Origin: Cytophagaceae bacterium ABcell3
GTDB taxonomy: Bacteria > Bacteroidota > Bacteroidia > Cytophagales > Cytophagaceae
Direction of reading: 5' to 3'
Assembly: GCA_030913385.1 (NCBI GenBank)
Contig: CP133159.1
Location: 3,246,584 to 3,310,583 of the forward strand
Length of the DNA: 64,000 bases
The position numbers and the translations under genes are program-made. Shown here one piece after another: positions 1 through 9,455 of this stretch (within the stretch, counting starts at the first letter, position 1; each line of letters starts with the position of its first letter). Under the pieces are notes generated by a model that saw only the letters and a list, made by a program, of their open reading frames with translations, had not been told where the DNA came from and ran no database searches.

Positions 1-2
1 TG

Positions 3-200
3 CTATGGAGTCCCACGAGCACTCAAAAAGAAGTAAAAGGTTATAACTTTGAAATTCCAGAAGGTAAGAAACAGTATGAAGTAATGACCTTGATAAACCA
101 GTCCGAGCGAGGGAAAACATTATTAAAATCTGGCACACCTAAACCTACTGCTGTCTTGGATATTAGTGAAAAACCTATTTTTATCCGGGTGTTTGAATAG
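3..200 (+). CDS. C-terminal end of a probable secreted glycoside hydrolase (5' end outside window)
   Basis: An open frame runs in from the window edge and stops at a TAG ending at 200, giving 65 residues. The tail reads VLDISEKPIFIRVFE. A short strand of the type 'v-l-d-v-s-e-k-P-v-f-i' is common at the C-terminus of several glycoside hydrolase families, where it closes a beta-sandwich. That is the only hint of function, so the family is a guess. It is on the same strand as the two outer-membrane genes that follow, after a 72-base gap. Confidence 0.4.
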   Translation, partial: LWSPTSTQKEVKGYNFEIPEGKKQYEVMTLINQSERGKTLLKSGTPKPTAVLDISEKPIFIRVFE

Positions 201-272
201 GAAACTCAAACATTCATCTTGTTTTATTGCGACATTAACCAACATTTTACTTAATTTGCAAAAAACAGTTCA

Positions 273-812
273 ATGAGAGTAATATTCTTTTCTTTTTTGA
301 TTTTCCTAAGCTCATCCGTTTTATGTAACGCTCAAACAGAGAAAGGCTCTTACATGGTAGGGGGGCATGGCTATGCTAGCTTTACTAATGGTTTTAGTAT
401 GTTAATTTCTCCTAATATAGGTTATTTTCTTGCTGATGGCTTTGTCCTTGGAGCGGGGCCTAGTTTAACCGTTGGCTCTTTCACTGGGCATAAAAGTTAC
501 TCAGGAGGGTTGAACTTGTTTTCTCGATACTATATTGGCCTAACACAATCTTTGCAAATGTTTGGGCAAGTTCACGGAACTCTCAGGTATACCCACCAGA
601 GAGTTGACATGAGGTATTTTTTTGATGAAGACCACATAAGCATCTCCAATTCATTTAGAGGAAAATTTGGCGGGGGTTTGGGATTAGCATATTTTTTCAC
701 AGAACAGGTGAGCTTAGAAGCCCTATTTAGGTATGACAGAATCAATGACCGAAGCAGGAAGAATTTTTTCACTCTTGACCTTGGATTTCAAATTTATTTC
801 CCTCGAAAATAG
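273..812 (+). CDS. outer membrane beta-barrel protein (porin-like, first of a tandem pair)
   Basis: This 179-residue protein begins with a signal peptide (MRVIFFSFLIFLSSSVLCNAQ, cleavage after NAQ). The rest alternates short amphipathic strands with glycine/aromatic turns (IGYFLADGFVLGAGP, LNLFSRYYIG, GGGLGLAYFFTEQVSLEALFRYD) and ends in an aromatic-containing strand, FQIYFPRK. This is the pattern of small Bacteroidota OmpA/OprF-like eight-strand barrels (outer membrane beta-barrel domain, PF13568 type). Such proteins sit in the outer membrane with mostly unknown roles. It is followed after 13 bases by a paralogue of the same length, so the two probably form one transcript. Function beyond barrel formation cannot be read from the sequence. 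Confidence 0.8.
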   Translation: MRVIFFSFLIFLSSSVLCNAQTEKGSYMVGGHGYASFTNGFSMLISPNIGYFLADGFVLGAGPSLTVGSFTGHKSYSGGLNLFSRYYIGLTQSLQMFGQVHGTLRYTHQRVDMRYFFDEDHISISNSFRGKFGGGLGLAYFFTEQVSLEALFRYDRINDRSRKNFFTLDLGFQIYFPRK

Positions 813-825
813 TAAAAACAATTCA

Positions 826-1365
826 ATGAGAACCAAACTCATAACTTTAATACTTTTTTTAAGCGCAACCATATTGTGTAATGCCCAAACAAAGAAAGGG
901 TCTTATATGGTCGGAGGCTATGGCAATGCAGATTTTACCACTTCTTATGCCTTTAAAACAGTTATTTCACCGAACATAGGTTACTTTCTTGCAGATGGAT
1001 TTGCCCTTGGAGGAGGCCCTATTTTAGGACTTCAATCAGGTACATATAATAGCTACATTGGAGGTCTCAACTTGTTCTCCCGATACTATATTGGCCTAAG
1101 CCCATCAGTACAATTATTTGGACAAGTTCAAGGAAACTTTATTTACACTCATCATAAAACACGCAGGAAGTATCCTATTAGTGAAGATATATTACCAACT
1201 AATTCATTTGTAGGAACTTTTGGAGGAGGTTTAGGTGTAGCATACTTTATTACAGAACAGGTGAGTTTAGAAGCCCTGTTTAGATATGACAGAAACAATA
1301 ACCGAAAAAGTAAGAATATTTTCACTCTTGACTTTGGCTTCCAAATCTATTTTCCTCGCCAATAA
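826..1365 (+). CDS. outer membrane beta-barrel protein (second of a tandem pair)
   Basis: This 179-residue paralogue of the preceding gene has the same length, the same signal-peptide type (MRTKLITLILFLSATILCNAQ) and conserved blocks such as KGSYMVGG.G, IGYFLADGFALGGGP, LNLFSRYYIGL and VSLEALFRYDR. The frame is open further upstream to 733, but ATG 826 is chosen because it gives the signal peptide and because the bases before it (AAAAACAATTCA) match those before the first copy. The duplication therefore included the ribosome-binding region. Its 3' end lies four bases from the end of the convergent histidine kinase gene, leaving no room for a terminator. Confidence 0.8.
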   Translation: MRTKLITLILFLSATILCNAQTKKGSYMVGGYGNADFTTSYAFKTVISPNIGYFLADGFALGGGPILGLQSGTYNSYIGGLNLFSRYYIGLSPSVQLFGQVQGNFIYTHHKTRRKYPISEDILPTNSFVGTFGGGLGVAYFITEQVSLEALFRYDRNNNRKSKNIFTLDFGFQIYFPRQ

Positions 1366-1368
1366 TCG

Positions 1369-2736
1369 CTAAAGGGGCAGCGTAGTACCTACTTCCGTTC
1401 CGCGGTTAACAGCCGAGGTAAGTGTGACACTTCCTCGGTGCAAACTAACAATCTTTTGTGTAAGAGCTAGTCCTATACCATTTCCTTTTCCAAGACTTTG
1501 GTTTTTACCTCTGTAAAAGGGTTCAAAGACTTTACTTTGCTCTTCTTTAGGAATTCCAGGGCCATTATCTTTAAAGTAAACCATAATGGCTTTTTTACCG
1601 GCACGGATAGAAACCTTGCAATGATTGTCCGGTGCATACTTGCAGGCATTTTCCATAAGGTTAAGAAAGGCTACTTTTAGCAGGTATTCATTTCCCAAAA
1701 TAGAAAACTCAACATCTTGATCTGACTCTTCAATTTCAAAATTTATATCTGCCGAATAAGCACTATCGGCTTTCATCAATTCTTTTCGGGCATCAAGTAG
1801 CACCTCGTCCACTCTTGTTGGGCGGAATTTAACAGCAGACTTGTCATAATCAGCTTTGGCAAGGTCAAGCAGGCCTGTGATTAACCGGGAAATTTTTACG
1901 GCATCATTCTTTACGAGAGATATCGTTTTTTCATACTCCTCAGCACTTCTTGGTTTTGAAAGGGCCAAGTCCAACTCTGCTATAATAGTAGATAATGGAG
2001 TCCTTACCTCATGAGAAATATTAGAAACAAAGTGTTTTTGTGATTCAAAAGAGTTTTCAAGCCTGTCCAACATATTATTAAAAGTAATGGCAAGTTCCGC
2101 AATTTCATCTTTGCCATTACCTTCGTTTACCCTTAAGTCTAAATTTGTAGCTGTAATGTCTTCAACTTTGTCTACCATTTCAGACACAGGTTCCAAGGAC
2201 TTCCGACTGTAGATCCTTCCTAGGAAAAAACAAACCACTATAGCAATAAGTAAACCTATAAACATAGAATACCTAAGGTGTTCAGCCTTGGTAAAACCAT
2301 AATGGTCATAAGCGGCGGCTGTTATCAGGTAAACATTATTTTCATACTCAAAACGAAACCCAAGAACCTGCCAATTCTCCTGCCAAAAGCGTAATTCCCC
2401 CGCATCCCTAATTTCATCTAACATTTCGGGTGTTTCTTTTACAAAATCTATTTCAACAGCATCATGATAAAGCAAATTATAGGAAGTATCATAAATAGCC
2501 ACTTCTTCCTGAAAGGTAGCCGTACGAGACTGCTGATAAATCAGTTGAAGAACTTCTGGTTCTACCTGAGCATCTAGAAGCAAGTTGGCTTTTATAGTAG
2601 CCTGCAAGCGAAGTAATCTAAAAAACTCCTCCTCGCGGTTTTCTGTATAAGTCCAATAAATAGCCACGGAAAAGGCAGTCAATAGAACTGCCGTGATAGC
2701 AGTGTAAAGTAGCGTAAGTTTGGTGTGTATAGGCAA
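1369..2736 (-). CDS. sensor histidine kinase with HAMP domain (orphan in this window)
   Basis: A 455-residue membrane kinase. A first transmembrane helix lies at about 8-27, followed by an extracytoplasmic sensor segment to about 157 and a second helix at about 158-176. HAMP is at about 178-230, HisKA has the phospho-acceptor His near 243 (SNISHEVRTPLST), and the HATPase domain shows an N box (NLMENACKYAP), DNGPGIP and GNGIGLAL. The start is TTG: an in-frame stop lies just upstream and there is no ATG for about 100 codons, while the predicted N-terminus (PIHTKLTLLYTAI) looks complete. No response regulator is adjacent; the only OmpR-type regulator here is at 49457-50143. The signal sensed is unknown. 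Confidence 0.9.
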   Translation of the reverse strand: MPIHTKLTLLYTAITAVLLTAFSVAIYWTYTENREEEFFRLLRLQATIKANLLLDAQVEPEVLQLIYQQSRTATFQEEVAIYDTSYNLLYHDAVEIDFVKETPEMLDEIRDAGELRFWQENWQVLGFRFEYENNVYLITAAAYDHYGFTKAEHLRYSMFIGLLIAIVVCFFLGRIYSRKSLEPVSEMVDKVEDITATNLDLRVNEGNGKDEIAELAITFNNMLDRLENSFESQKHFVSNISHEVRTPLSTIIAELDLALSKPRSAEEYEKTISLVKNDAVKISRLITGLLDLAKADYDKSAVKFRPTRVDEVLLDARKELMKADSAYSADINFEIEESDQDVEFSILGNEYLLKVAFLNLMENACKYAPDNHCKVSIRAGKKAIMVYFKDNGPGIPKEEQSKVFEPFYRGKNQSLGKGNGIGLALTQKIVSLHRGSVTLTSAVNRGTEVGTTLPL

Positions 2737-2820
2737 ATTTTAAAGACTTAAATTAGCTGACTAAAATATCAACTTCAACAATAATATCCTAAGAACGAAG
2801 AAAGCAATTTGCCCATAAGA

Positions 2821-2843
2821 AAAAAGCCTAGAAAAGCTAGGTA
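2821..2843 (-). terminator. short intrinsic terminator after the serine hydrolase
   Basis: On the minus strand, CCTAG-CTTTT-CTAGG is followed by C and a run of six T. It lies 20-40 bases past the stop codon of the minus-strand serine hydrolase. The stem is only five base pairs, so it is a modest candidate. Confidence 0.45.
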
Positions 2844-2862
2844 ATTGTTATGGTGCAAGCGA

Positions 2863-4011
2863 TCAAAACATTTTTGCAACCTCATCTAGGATCACATATA
2901 AGTCCTCGGGGTGATTGTTCACCTGATCAGAGTTTTGGTTTCCAATATTTACCAGAATCATTTTTTGCGAAGGTACAACTATAATCTTTTGTCCTAGAAA
3001 ACCGCTTGCATAAAAAAGGTTGCCCAGACTTTCGTGCGTAAATGGTCGCCAAACATACCCAAAAAAATCAACGCGCGTGTCAGGGTCTTCTCTTTTCTTC
3101 AAATTACTTGGAGCAGTTGCCGCTTCTATAAATGCTGAGTCTAATACATGACTTCCCTTAACTATTCCTTGGTGTAAATATAAGTTGCCAAGGTACGCAA
3201 AACCTCTGGTAGTCATGTTAAGACAGCAAAAAGCCTTTTCCATGCCACCCGCTTTTTCCAAACTCCACGAAGCACTGTCGGCTATTAGCTGTGGATGCCA
3301 AAAATATGATTCCATCAACTTACTAAGCTTTTTACCTGTAGCTTCACAAACAACAAGACCCAGCGCCAGTGCATCTCCATCGCTGTAACGGTAATATTGT
3401 CCCGGCTCATACGCTGGTTCCATATCATCTACCATCTTTCTTAAGTCATTCACATAGTAAGCCTCTACTGTGTGAGAAAAAGGATCAACAGGGGAGGCTT
3501 CCCATTTAAGACCTGAGCTCATTTGTAGCAAATGCTTAATGGTTATATTCTTTTTGCCTTCATCTTTAAATGATGGTAAATAGTTGGCGACCGGTTCTTC
3601 CACACTTTCTATATACCCTTCTGTTATGGCTATTCCTACCAAAGTAGAAACATAGGCTTTGGCGACAGAAGCTGAACTAAAGAGGCTGCTTGTCCCATAG
3701 CCATCAAAATACTCCTCATGCAGAATTGAGTCATTTTTTATGACCAAAAAAGAAACAGATTTATTTTCCTTAAGAGTTTTCCGCAATTTATTTGACAATG
3801 TTTGCTCGTTATAATGCAAGGACAATGGCCATTCCTGCGCATTAGGGCTAGCAGCTATCGCCCTTTGGTAAAAAAGCTTATAATCGTCCAGCTCCGGTCC
3901 AGGACTTACAATGGCATGATAAATATATGATTGGCCAGAAAGTAAAATATATAGGTTCAGTACGATAAAACCTCCGAGCAGTGCCAACAACACCTTCTTT
4001 AAAATACTCAT
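2863..4011 (-). CDS. serine hydrolase of the beta-lactamase/class C (PBP-like) family
   Basis: This 382-residue protein has an N-terminal signal-anchor (residues about 5-25) and a class C beta-lactamase-like fold. The SxxK motif is at 115-118 (SVAK) and the second catalytic tyrosine motif is at 209-211 (YSD in place of the usual YSN/YAN). HLLQMSSGLKW is the typical strand after the active-site helix, and the third motif region is near FYASGFLGQKI. Family members include esterases, D-aminopeptidases and carboxypeptidase-like enzymes, and the substrate cannot be assigned. It probably acts outside the cytoplasm, tethered to the inner membrane. It stands alone on the minus strand with a weak terminator behind it. 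Confidence 0.85.
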   Translation of the reverse strand: MSILKKVLLALLGGFIVLNLYILLSGQSYIYHAIVSPGPELDDYKLFYQRAIAASPNAQEWPLSLHYNEQTLSNKLRKTLKENKSVSFLVIKNDSILHEEYFDGYGTSSLFSSASVAKAYVSTLVGIAITEGYIESVEEPVANYLPSFKDEGKKNITIKHLLQMSSGLKWEASPVDPFSHTVEAYYVNDLRKMVDDMEPAYEPGQYYRYSDGDALALGLVVCEATGKKLSKLMESYFWHPQLIADSASWSLEKAGGMEKAFCCLNMTTRGFAYLGNLYLHQGIVKGSHVLDSAFIEAATAPSNLKKREDPDTRVDFFGYVWRPFTHESLGNLFYASGFLGQKIIVVPSQKMILVNIGNQNSDQVNNHPEDLYVILDEVAKMF

Positions 4012-4102
4012 AAAAAATACTTGTTCTCCTTAATTAACTTGGAATGAGTATTAGGGTTTTTAATAGAGAGCAGTAGAGTTACATTTAGTCATAGATAGAA
4101 AT

Positions 4103-4146
4103 AAAAAATCCCACCCTCAAAATTTTAAAATTTAGAGAGCGGGAAA
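4103..4146 (-). terminator. possible terminator after the lipoprotein gene
   Basis: On the minus strand an imperfect stem (TTCCCGCTC with GAGGGTGGGA, enclosing an A/T-only self-complementary centre) is followed by a run of six T. It lies about 60-100 bases downstream of the lipoprotein stop. The stem has a bulge, so confidence is limited. Confidence 0.35.
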
Positions 4147-4203
4147 GACAGTAACAGAACAGGTCGCCCCTCACTATAGGATTAAAATCATGTTAGGGCA
4201 AGT

Positions 4204-4947
4204 TTAATAATTTGACAGATCCAAATACCGAAGGGTTTCATTCATTCCGAAAGAACCATAAGTTTGCTCTCTTACCACACCAATTCCCTTAACATAGTAC
4301 CTGGTTTTAAACCTGCTACCTTCATTAGAATGGAAGTAATCAACCACTACAGCATTACTATAACTGCAACTGTCAGTTTGAATATTCGTAATATTCGAAA
4401 CTACCACGGAATCTCCTTCAGTTGAATCCCAAGGTTTTGTCCAGTAAGTCCCTACCGTTGGTTCCGCAGGAAAATATAAGATTTCCCCGGTATGATAACG
4501 TACGTATATATTTCCGTCATCACCAAGCCTTAACTGGTAAGTTCTGGTTGACATACTTTCTGGACGATACAAATAATACAAAGTATCATTAACTGTTTCC
4601 GTACCTTCTATAGTCATATTGTTATAAACAAGGCCGGATGAAAAATTAGATCTTGCACCCAATCTCCACTTAGCATCTTCGGCCAAGGGTAAGTAACTGT
4701 TGCTTGATACCCCTGTGCATATATCTGTTGGAGAACAATCTGAGCAAGAACCTGAAGATCCACTATCACTATCATTGCCATCTCCTTGGTTATCTTCATT
4801 TCCATTATCAGAGTTATTGCCTCCATTATCATCTGTTTCTTCAACATGGTCTGGATTTACAGCTTCTTTTTCTTTTTTATCTTTACACCCAAAAATGGAT
4901 AAAGAGAAAATAAGAAGTACAATTAATTTTAAAGGTAATGTTTTCAT
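4204..4947 (-). CDS. lipoprotein with long acidic low-complexity linker
   Basis: The 247-residue protein has a lipoprotein signal (lipobox SIFGC, Cys about 21). From about 25 to 70 it is almost entirely D, E, N, G and S, a flexible acidic tether with several Cys (CSDCSPTDIC). A folded part of about 175 residues follows, rich in beta-forming and aromatic residues (YNNMTIEGTETVNDTLYYLYR; YYVKGIGVVREQTYG). The 'Y.KGIG.V..' phrase is common in Bacteroidota surface lipoproteins of unknown function. It is probably exposed on the outer membrane, with the linker spacing the domain from the lipid anchor. No enzymatic motif was recognised. Confidence 0.75.
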   Translation of the reverse strand: MKTLPLKLIVLLIFSLSIFGCKDKKEKEAVNPDHVEETDDNGGNNSDNGNEDNQGDGNDSDSGSSGSCSDCSPTDICTGVSSNSYLPLAEDAKWRLGARSNFSSGLVYNNMTIEGTETVNDTLYYLYRPESMSTRTYQLRLGDDGNIYVRYHTGEILYFPAEPTVGTYWTKPWDSTEGDSVVVSNITNIQTDSCSYSNAVVVDYFHSNEGSRFKTRYYVKGIGVVREQTYGSFGMNETLRYLDLSNY

Positions 4948-4984
4948 TCATTAAAAAGTTAGATTAAAATTTTAAAATAAAGAC

Positions 4985-4992
4985 CAAAAATA
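4985..4992 (-). promoter_or_regulatory. candidate Bacteroidota -7 box for the lipoprotein gene
   Basis: The minus strand reads TATTTTTG, a match to the Bacteroidota sigma-A -7 consensus TAnnTTTG, about 38 bases before the ATG. No TTG-type -33 element was seen at the usual spacing, so this is a weak candidate. Confidence 0.3.
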
Positions 4993-5202
4993 AATATTTT
5001 ACATATTAAAACCACATATTTTCAAACAAAAAAACACAAAGCAAGCAAACTTTAAAACAAGCCTACAAACATTACTCAATTTCTTAAATGAAGTGTTGAA
5101 CCTTTAAAGAGGACAAAATAACTCAAATGCATATTATTAGCATAATAGAAAATAGGGTTACCTATTTAAACATCTTATGTTTTATTACCTTAAATAGACT
5201 CG

Positions 5203-5240
5203 TTTAGTTGTTTTTTGCCTCGCCGGCAAATTAAACTAAA
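5203..5240. other. nested inverted repeat in the lipoprotein-purL intergenic region
   Basis: Two nested stems: TTTAGTT (5203-5209) pairs with AACTAAA (5234-5240), and inside it TTTGCC (5214-5219) pairs with GGCAAA (5225-5230) around a five-base loop. A-runs follow on the plus strand. It sits between two divergent genes, so a terminator role is not obvious. The rest of 4948-5362 is AT-rich and holds no gene that I can support. Confidence 0.45.
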
Positions 5241-5357
5241 AAAGCTGCTACTCATCCTTTACCTTACCTTATTTAACATAGATAGCAAAAGCCCAAAAAC
5301 CTACCTGAAATATCCACTTACCGACAACTCAATTTTCAGTTTTTGAAATTTATACCG

Positions 5358-5365
5358 TACCTTTG
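5358..5365 (+). promoter_or_regulatory. candidate -7 box for purL
   Basis: TACCTTTG matches TAnnTTTG and lies 18 bases before the chosen ATG of purL, which would give a very short leader. The nearest upstream TTTTG (5341-5345) is closer than the usual -33 spacing. Confidence 0.3.
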
Positions 5366-5383
5366 GGACTTGAAAAAAATACC

Positions 5384-8300
5384 ATGATCCGTTTCTTTTT
5401 TAGTCAATCAAATAAAGTTTTTGCGGTACAAATCCAGCAAGAACTGAACCCTACAGATATTTCAAAGTTAGAATGGCTTTTCGGTGAGGCCAAGTTAAAG
5501 CAAGAAAGCTCCTTGAGTGGATTTTTTGTAGGCCCTCGTGCTTCCATGGTTACCCCCTGGAGTACCAATGCCGTTGAGATAACCCAAAACATGGCTATTG
5601 AGGGAATTGCCAGAATCGAAGAATTTAAAATAGTAGAAAAGGGGTACAAAGACTTTGATCCGATGCTTTCTCAAAAGTACAACGGACTTGATCAAAATAT
5701 TTTTACTATTAATATCAAGCCCGAACCTGTTATACCTATAACAGACATTGCGGCTTATAACAAACAAGAAGGCTTATCGCTTAGCGAAGAGGAAGTAGCG
5801 TACCTTGACAAACTTTCCGAAAGACTGGGCAGGCCTTTGACAGACTCAGAAGTATTTGGTTTTTCACAGGTAAACTCGGAGCACTGCCGGCATAAGATCT
5901 TCAATGGAAAGTTCATTATTGATGGCGAAGAAAAACAAAGTTCTTTGTTCAAGCTTATCCGGAAAACATCAGAAACCAACCCTAACGATATTGTTTCTGC
6001 TTATAAAGACAATGTAGCATTTATTAAAGGCCCTACCGTTCAACAGTTTGCCCCCAAACGTGCCGACGAGCCGGATTTTTATCAGGTAAGCGACTTTGAA
6101 TCTGTTATTTCCATAAAAGCTGAAACCCATAACTTCCCTACAACCGTCGAGCCCTTTAATGGTGCGGCCACAGGTTCAGGAGGGGAGATCAGAGACAGAC
6201 TAGCAGGCGGTCAAGGTGCACTTCCTTTAGCTGGAACAGCTGTTTACATGACCGCTTTATCTCGTTTGGAAAAAGACCGTCCTTGGGAGAAAGCCACACA
6301 GGAAAGAAAGTGGCTTTATCAAACCCCTATGGACATCCTTATCAAGGCTTCCAATGGTGCTACAGATTTCGGAAATAAATTTGGACAGCCGTTGATTACA
6401 GGTTCGGTCCTCACTTTTGAGCACGACGAAAAAGCTGATTCACTTCCATCTCCAAGAAAGCTGGGATATGACAAAGTGATCATGCTTGCCGGGGGCGTAG
6501 GATATGGAAAAGCCAGTCAGGCGCAGAAAAAGAAACCCAAAACCGGAGATAAAATCGTCATTCTTGGCGGTGACAACTATAGAATCGGAATGGGTGGCGC
6601 AGCCGTTTCTTCGGCAGATACCGGTGAGCATGGAACCGGTATTGAGTTAAATGCCATCCAGCGTTCGAATCCAGAGATGCAGAAACGTGCCGCCAATGCC
6701 ATTAGAGGAATGGTGGAGCATGAAAATAATACCATTGTGTCTATTCATGACCATGGTGCCGGCGGACACCTTAACTGTCTTTCTGAATTGGTAGAAGAAA
6801 CCGGAGGCAAAATAGATCTTGACAAACTGCCAGTAGGCGACCCGACACTTTCTGCCAAAGAAATTATCGGCAACGAATCGCAAGAACGTATGGGTTTGGT
6901 GATAGGAGAGAAGGACATTGAGACCTTGAAGAAAATCGCCGAACGTGAACGCTCGCCTATGTATACGGTAGGAGATGTGACCGGCGACCACCGCTTTACC
7001 TTTGAGTCTTCTACAAGTGGAGAGAAGCCAATGGATTTGGAGCTGGGCGATATGTTCGGCAGCTCCCCTAAAATGGTCATGACCGATAAGTCTGTAGAAA
7101 GGACTTACCAAGCGGTAACTTATGATAAAAACCAACTTCAGTCTTACTTGGAACAGGTGCTGCAATTAGAAGCAGTGGCCTGTAAAGACTGGCTTACCAA
7201 TAAAGTAGACCGTTGCGTGGGCGGACGCGTGGCTAAACAACAATGTGCAGGACCGCTTCAATTGCCTTTAAACAATTGTGGTGTAATGGCCATTGATTTT
7301 CAAGGCAAAGAAGGTATTGCCACCTCGGTAGGACATGCCCCAATTTCGGCCCTTATAGACCCGGCAGCCGGTAGTCGCAATGCCATTGGCGAATCACTGT
7401 CAAATATTGTTTGGGCGCCTTTGAAAGATGGCCTAAAAAGCGTTTCCCTTTCGGCCAACTGGATGTGGGCCTGCAAAAACGAAGGTGAAGACGCTCGATT
7501 ATATAAAGCCGTAGAAGCTTGCTCTGACTTTGCCATTGCCTTGGGTATCAATATCCCAACCGGCAAAGACTCGCTATCTATGAAGCAAAAATATAAAGAA
7601 GAGGATGTAATAGCGCCGGGAACGGTTATCATTTCCGCAGGTGCCAATTGCAGTGATGTTCGTAAAGTGGTGGAGCCTGTATTGCAGAAAGATGGGGGTA
7701 ATATTTACTATATCAACCTGTCAAACGATGCTTATAAACTTGGCGGGTCTTCTTTTGCGCAGGTGGTCAACAAAATCGGAAATGAAACACCTGACATTAC
7801 CAATGCCGACCAATTTAAAAACGCTTTTAATACACTTCAACAGTTAATTAAGGAAGGTAAGATAGAGGCAGGACATGATATCGGCAGCGGTGGCTTGATT
7901 ACTACTTTATTGGAAATGTGCTTTGCCGACAACAACTTGGGGGCAAAACTAGACTTAACATCACTTGGTGAGCCGGATACTGTAAAGGTACTTTTTGCTG
8001 AAAATATTGGCGTGGTATTCCAGGCTCCAGCAGAGGTAGAAGCTACATTGAAAGCCAATGGGGTTATTTTCCATAAAATAGGAGCTAGCACTTCTAAAGC
8101 CACTTTGGAATTGAAAAACGGCTCGGATGCCTACAATTTTGACATACCTCAATTAAGAGACACTTGGTATAAGACATCGTACCTTTTAGATATCAAGCAA
8201 AGCGGGGCTGTAAGTGCCAAGGAGCGTTTTGACAACTATAAAAAGCACGACCTTATCTACAAATTCCCGGAAGGTTTTGATGGTAAAAAGCCTGTTATAG

Positions 8301-9061
8301 ATCCTGCCAAACCAAGGATCAAAGCTGCCATCATCCGTGAAAAGGGAAGCAATTCCGAACGGGAAATGGCCAATGCCATGTATATGGCCGGGTTTGATGT
8401 AAAGGACGTGCACATGACAGACCTGATTTCCGGCAGGGAGACTTTAGAGGATATTCAGTTTATTGGCGCAGTAGGAGGGTTTTCTAACTCCGACGTGTTA
8501 GGATCGGCCAAAGGTTGGGCGGGCGCATTTATGTACAATGACAAAGCCAAAACAGCCTTGGAAAACTTCTTCGAACGCGACGATACATTGTCGGTCGGTA
8601 TCTGTAACGGTTGTCAACTATTCATAGAGTTGGGTCTCATCAACATGGATCATGACAAGAAGCCTAAAATGCTTCACAACGTGAGTCAAAAACACGAAAG
8701 TATTTTCACCTCCCTAACCATCAGTGAAAACAAATCAGTGATGCTTTCCAACCTTGCCGGGTGTACCTTGGGCGTTTGGGTGTCGCACGGAGAAGGCCGT
8801 TTTAGCATGCCACAAACAGAAGACAAATATCAGATCGTAGCCAAATATGCCTACGAAACCTATCCGCATTGCCCTAACGGTTCAGACTATAATACCGCTA
8901 TGTTGTGCGACGACACAGGCCGCCACCTGGTCATGATGCCACACATTGAACGTTCACTGTTACAATGGCAATGGGCACATTATCCAAAAGGCCGCCAAGA
9001 CGAAGTGTCGCCATGGATGGAGGCATTTGTCAATGCAAGGAAATGGTTGGAGAAGATATAA
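5384..9061 (+). CDS. purL: phosphoribosylformylglycinamidine synthase (FGAM synthetase), large single-chain type
   Basis: This 1225-residue enzyme of de novo purine synthesis converts FGAR, ATP and glutamine to FGAM in the cytoplasm. It has a PurS-like N-terminal region and two AIRS-type ATP-binding halves (FSQVNSEHCRHKIF; AETHNFPTTVEPFNGAATG; DHGAGGHLNCLSELVEE; HDIGSGGLITTLLEM). From about residue 979 there is a class I glutamine amidotransferase domain, with the nucleophile Cys in GICNGCQLF near 1073 and a later SHGEGRF / PHIERSL region. The frame is open from a TTG at 5363, but ATG 5384 (MIRFFFSQ) matches the family N-terminus and is preferred. It is a housekeeping gene at the left edge of the accessory region. 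Confidence 0.97.
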   Translation: MIRFFFSQSNKVFAVQIQQELNPTDISKLEWLFGEAKLKQESSLSGFFVGPRASMVTPWSTNAVEITQNMAIEGIARIEEFKIVEKGYKDFDPMLSQKYNGLDQNIFTINIKPEPVIPITDIAAYNKQEGLSLSEEEVAYLDKLSERLGRPLTDSEVFGFSQVNSEHCRHKIFNGKFIIDGEEKQSSLFKLIRKTSETNPNDIVSAYKDNVAFIKGPTVQQFAPKRADEPDFYQVSDFESVISIKAETHNFPTTVEPFNGAATGSGGEIRDRLAGGQGALPLAGTAVYMTALSRLEKDRPWEKATQERKWLYQTPMDILIKASNGATDFGNKFGQPLITGSVLTFEHDEKADSLPSPRKLGYDKVIMLAGGVGYGKASQAQKKKPKTGDKIVILGGDNYRIGMGGAAVSSADTGEHGTGIELNAIQRSNPEMQKRAANAIRGMVEHENNTIVSIHDHGAGGHLNCLSELVEETGGKIDLDKLPVGDPTLSAKEIIGNESQERMGLVIGEKDIETLKKIAERERSPMYTVGDVTGDHRFTFESSTSGEKPMDLELGDMFGSSPKMVMTDKSVERTYQAVTYDKNQLQSYLEQVLQLEAVACKDWLTNKVDRCVGGRVAKQQCAGPLQLPLNNCGVMAIDFQGKEGIATSVGHAPISALIDPAAGSRNAIGESLSNIVWAPLKDGLKSVSLSANWMWACKNEGEDARLYKAVEACSDFAIALGINIPTGKDSLSMKQKYKEEDVIAPGTVIISAGANCSDVRKVVEPVLQKDGGNIYYINLSNDAYKLGGSSFAQVVNKIGNETPDITNADQFKNAFNTLQQLIKEGKIEAGHDIGSGGLITTLLEMCFADNNLGAKLDLTSLGEPDTVKVLFAENIGVVFQAPAEVEATLKANGVIFHKIGASTSKATLELKNGSDAYNFDIPQLRDTWYKTSYLLDIKQSGAVSAKERFDNYKKHDLIYKFPEGFDGKKPVIDPAKPRIKAAIIREKGSNSEREMANAMYMAGFDVKDVHMTDLISGRETLEDIQFIGAVGGFSNSDVLGSAKGWAGAFMYNDKAKTALENFFERDDTLSVGICNGCQLFIELGLINMDHDKKPKMLHNVSQKHESIFTSLTISENKSVMLSNLAGCTLGVWVSHGEGRFSMPQTEDKYQIVAKYAYETYPHCPNGSDYNTAMLCDDTGRHLVMMPHIERSLLQWQWAHYPKGRQDEVSPWMEAFVNARKWLEKI

Positions 9062-9125
9062 ATGAACATTAGCCACGTTTGATGATCCAATGATTCAATT
9101 AATGATATACCTTATGCAGAATTAA

Positions 9126-9452
9126 TTGGGTGACTATACCTGAAAAATAAAATGACAGCCCGTGCCGGACCCGTTCCGGCATCTGTCAAAAGTTGGCAGA
9201 AAAGTGGTTTTTCAAAAGACGTTTTCCACAAATACTGCTATTCACCAACAGACCCCGCAACAGGTGCGGGGAGAGAGCAAAAGGTTTATTTTTTCTGCGA
9301 TATTTTACCGTAAGTAAAACTATTTTGGTGACTCTCCCTGATAAACAAAAATAACAGCCCGTGCCGGACCCATTCCGGCATCTGTTAGACACTGGCAGAA
9401 AAGTGGTTTTCTAAAAGATGTATTCTATGGATACTGCTACCTTCCACCAGAC
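9126..9452 (+). repeat. two-hairpin 199-bp tandem repeat, array A
   Basis: hp1 copies lie at 9164-9180 and 9363-9379 (period 199) and hp2 is at 9253-9271. hp1 is GCCGGA-5 nt-TCCGGC; hp2 is CCCCGC-7 nt-GCGGGG. The array starts just upstream of an hp1 and breaks off after CTGCTAC, where the next hp2 should begin (about 9453). Orientation is the same as at the other loci. It forms the left edge of the first defence block. Confidence 0.85.
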
Positions 9453-9455
9453 AGC

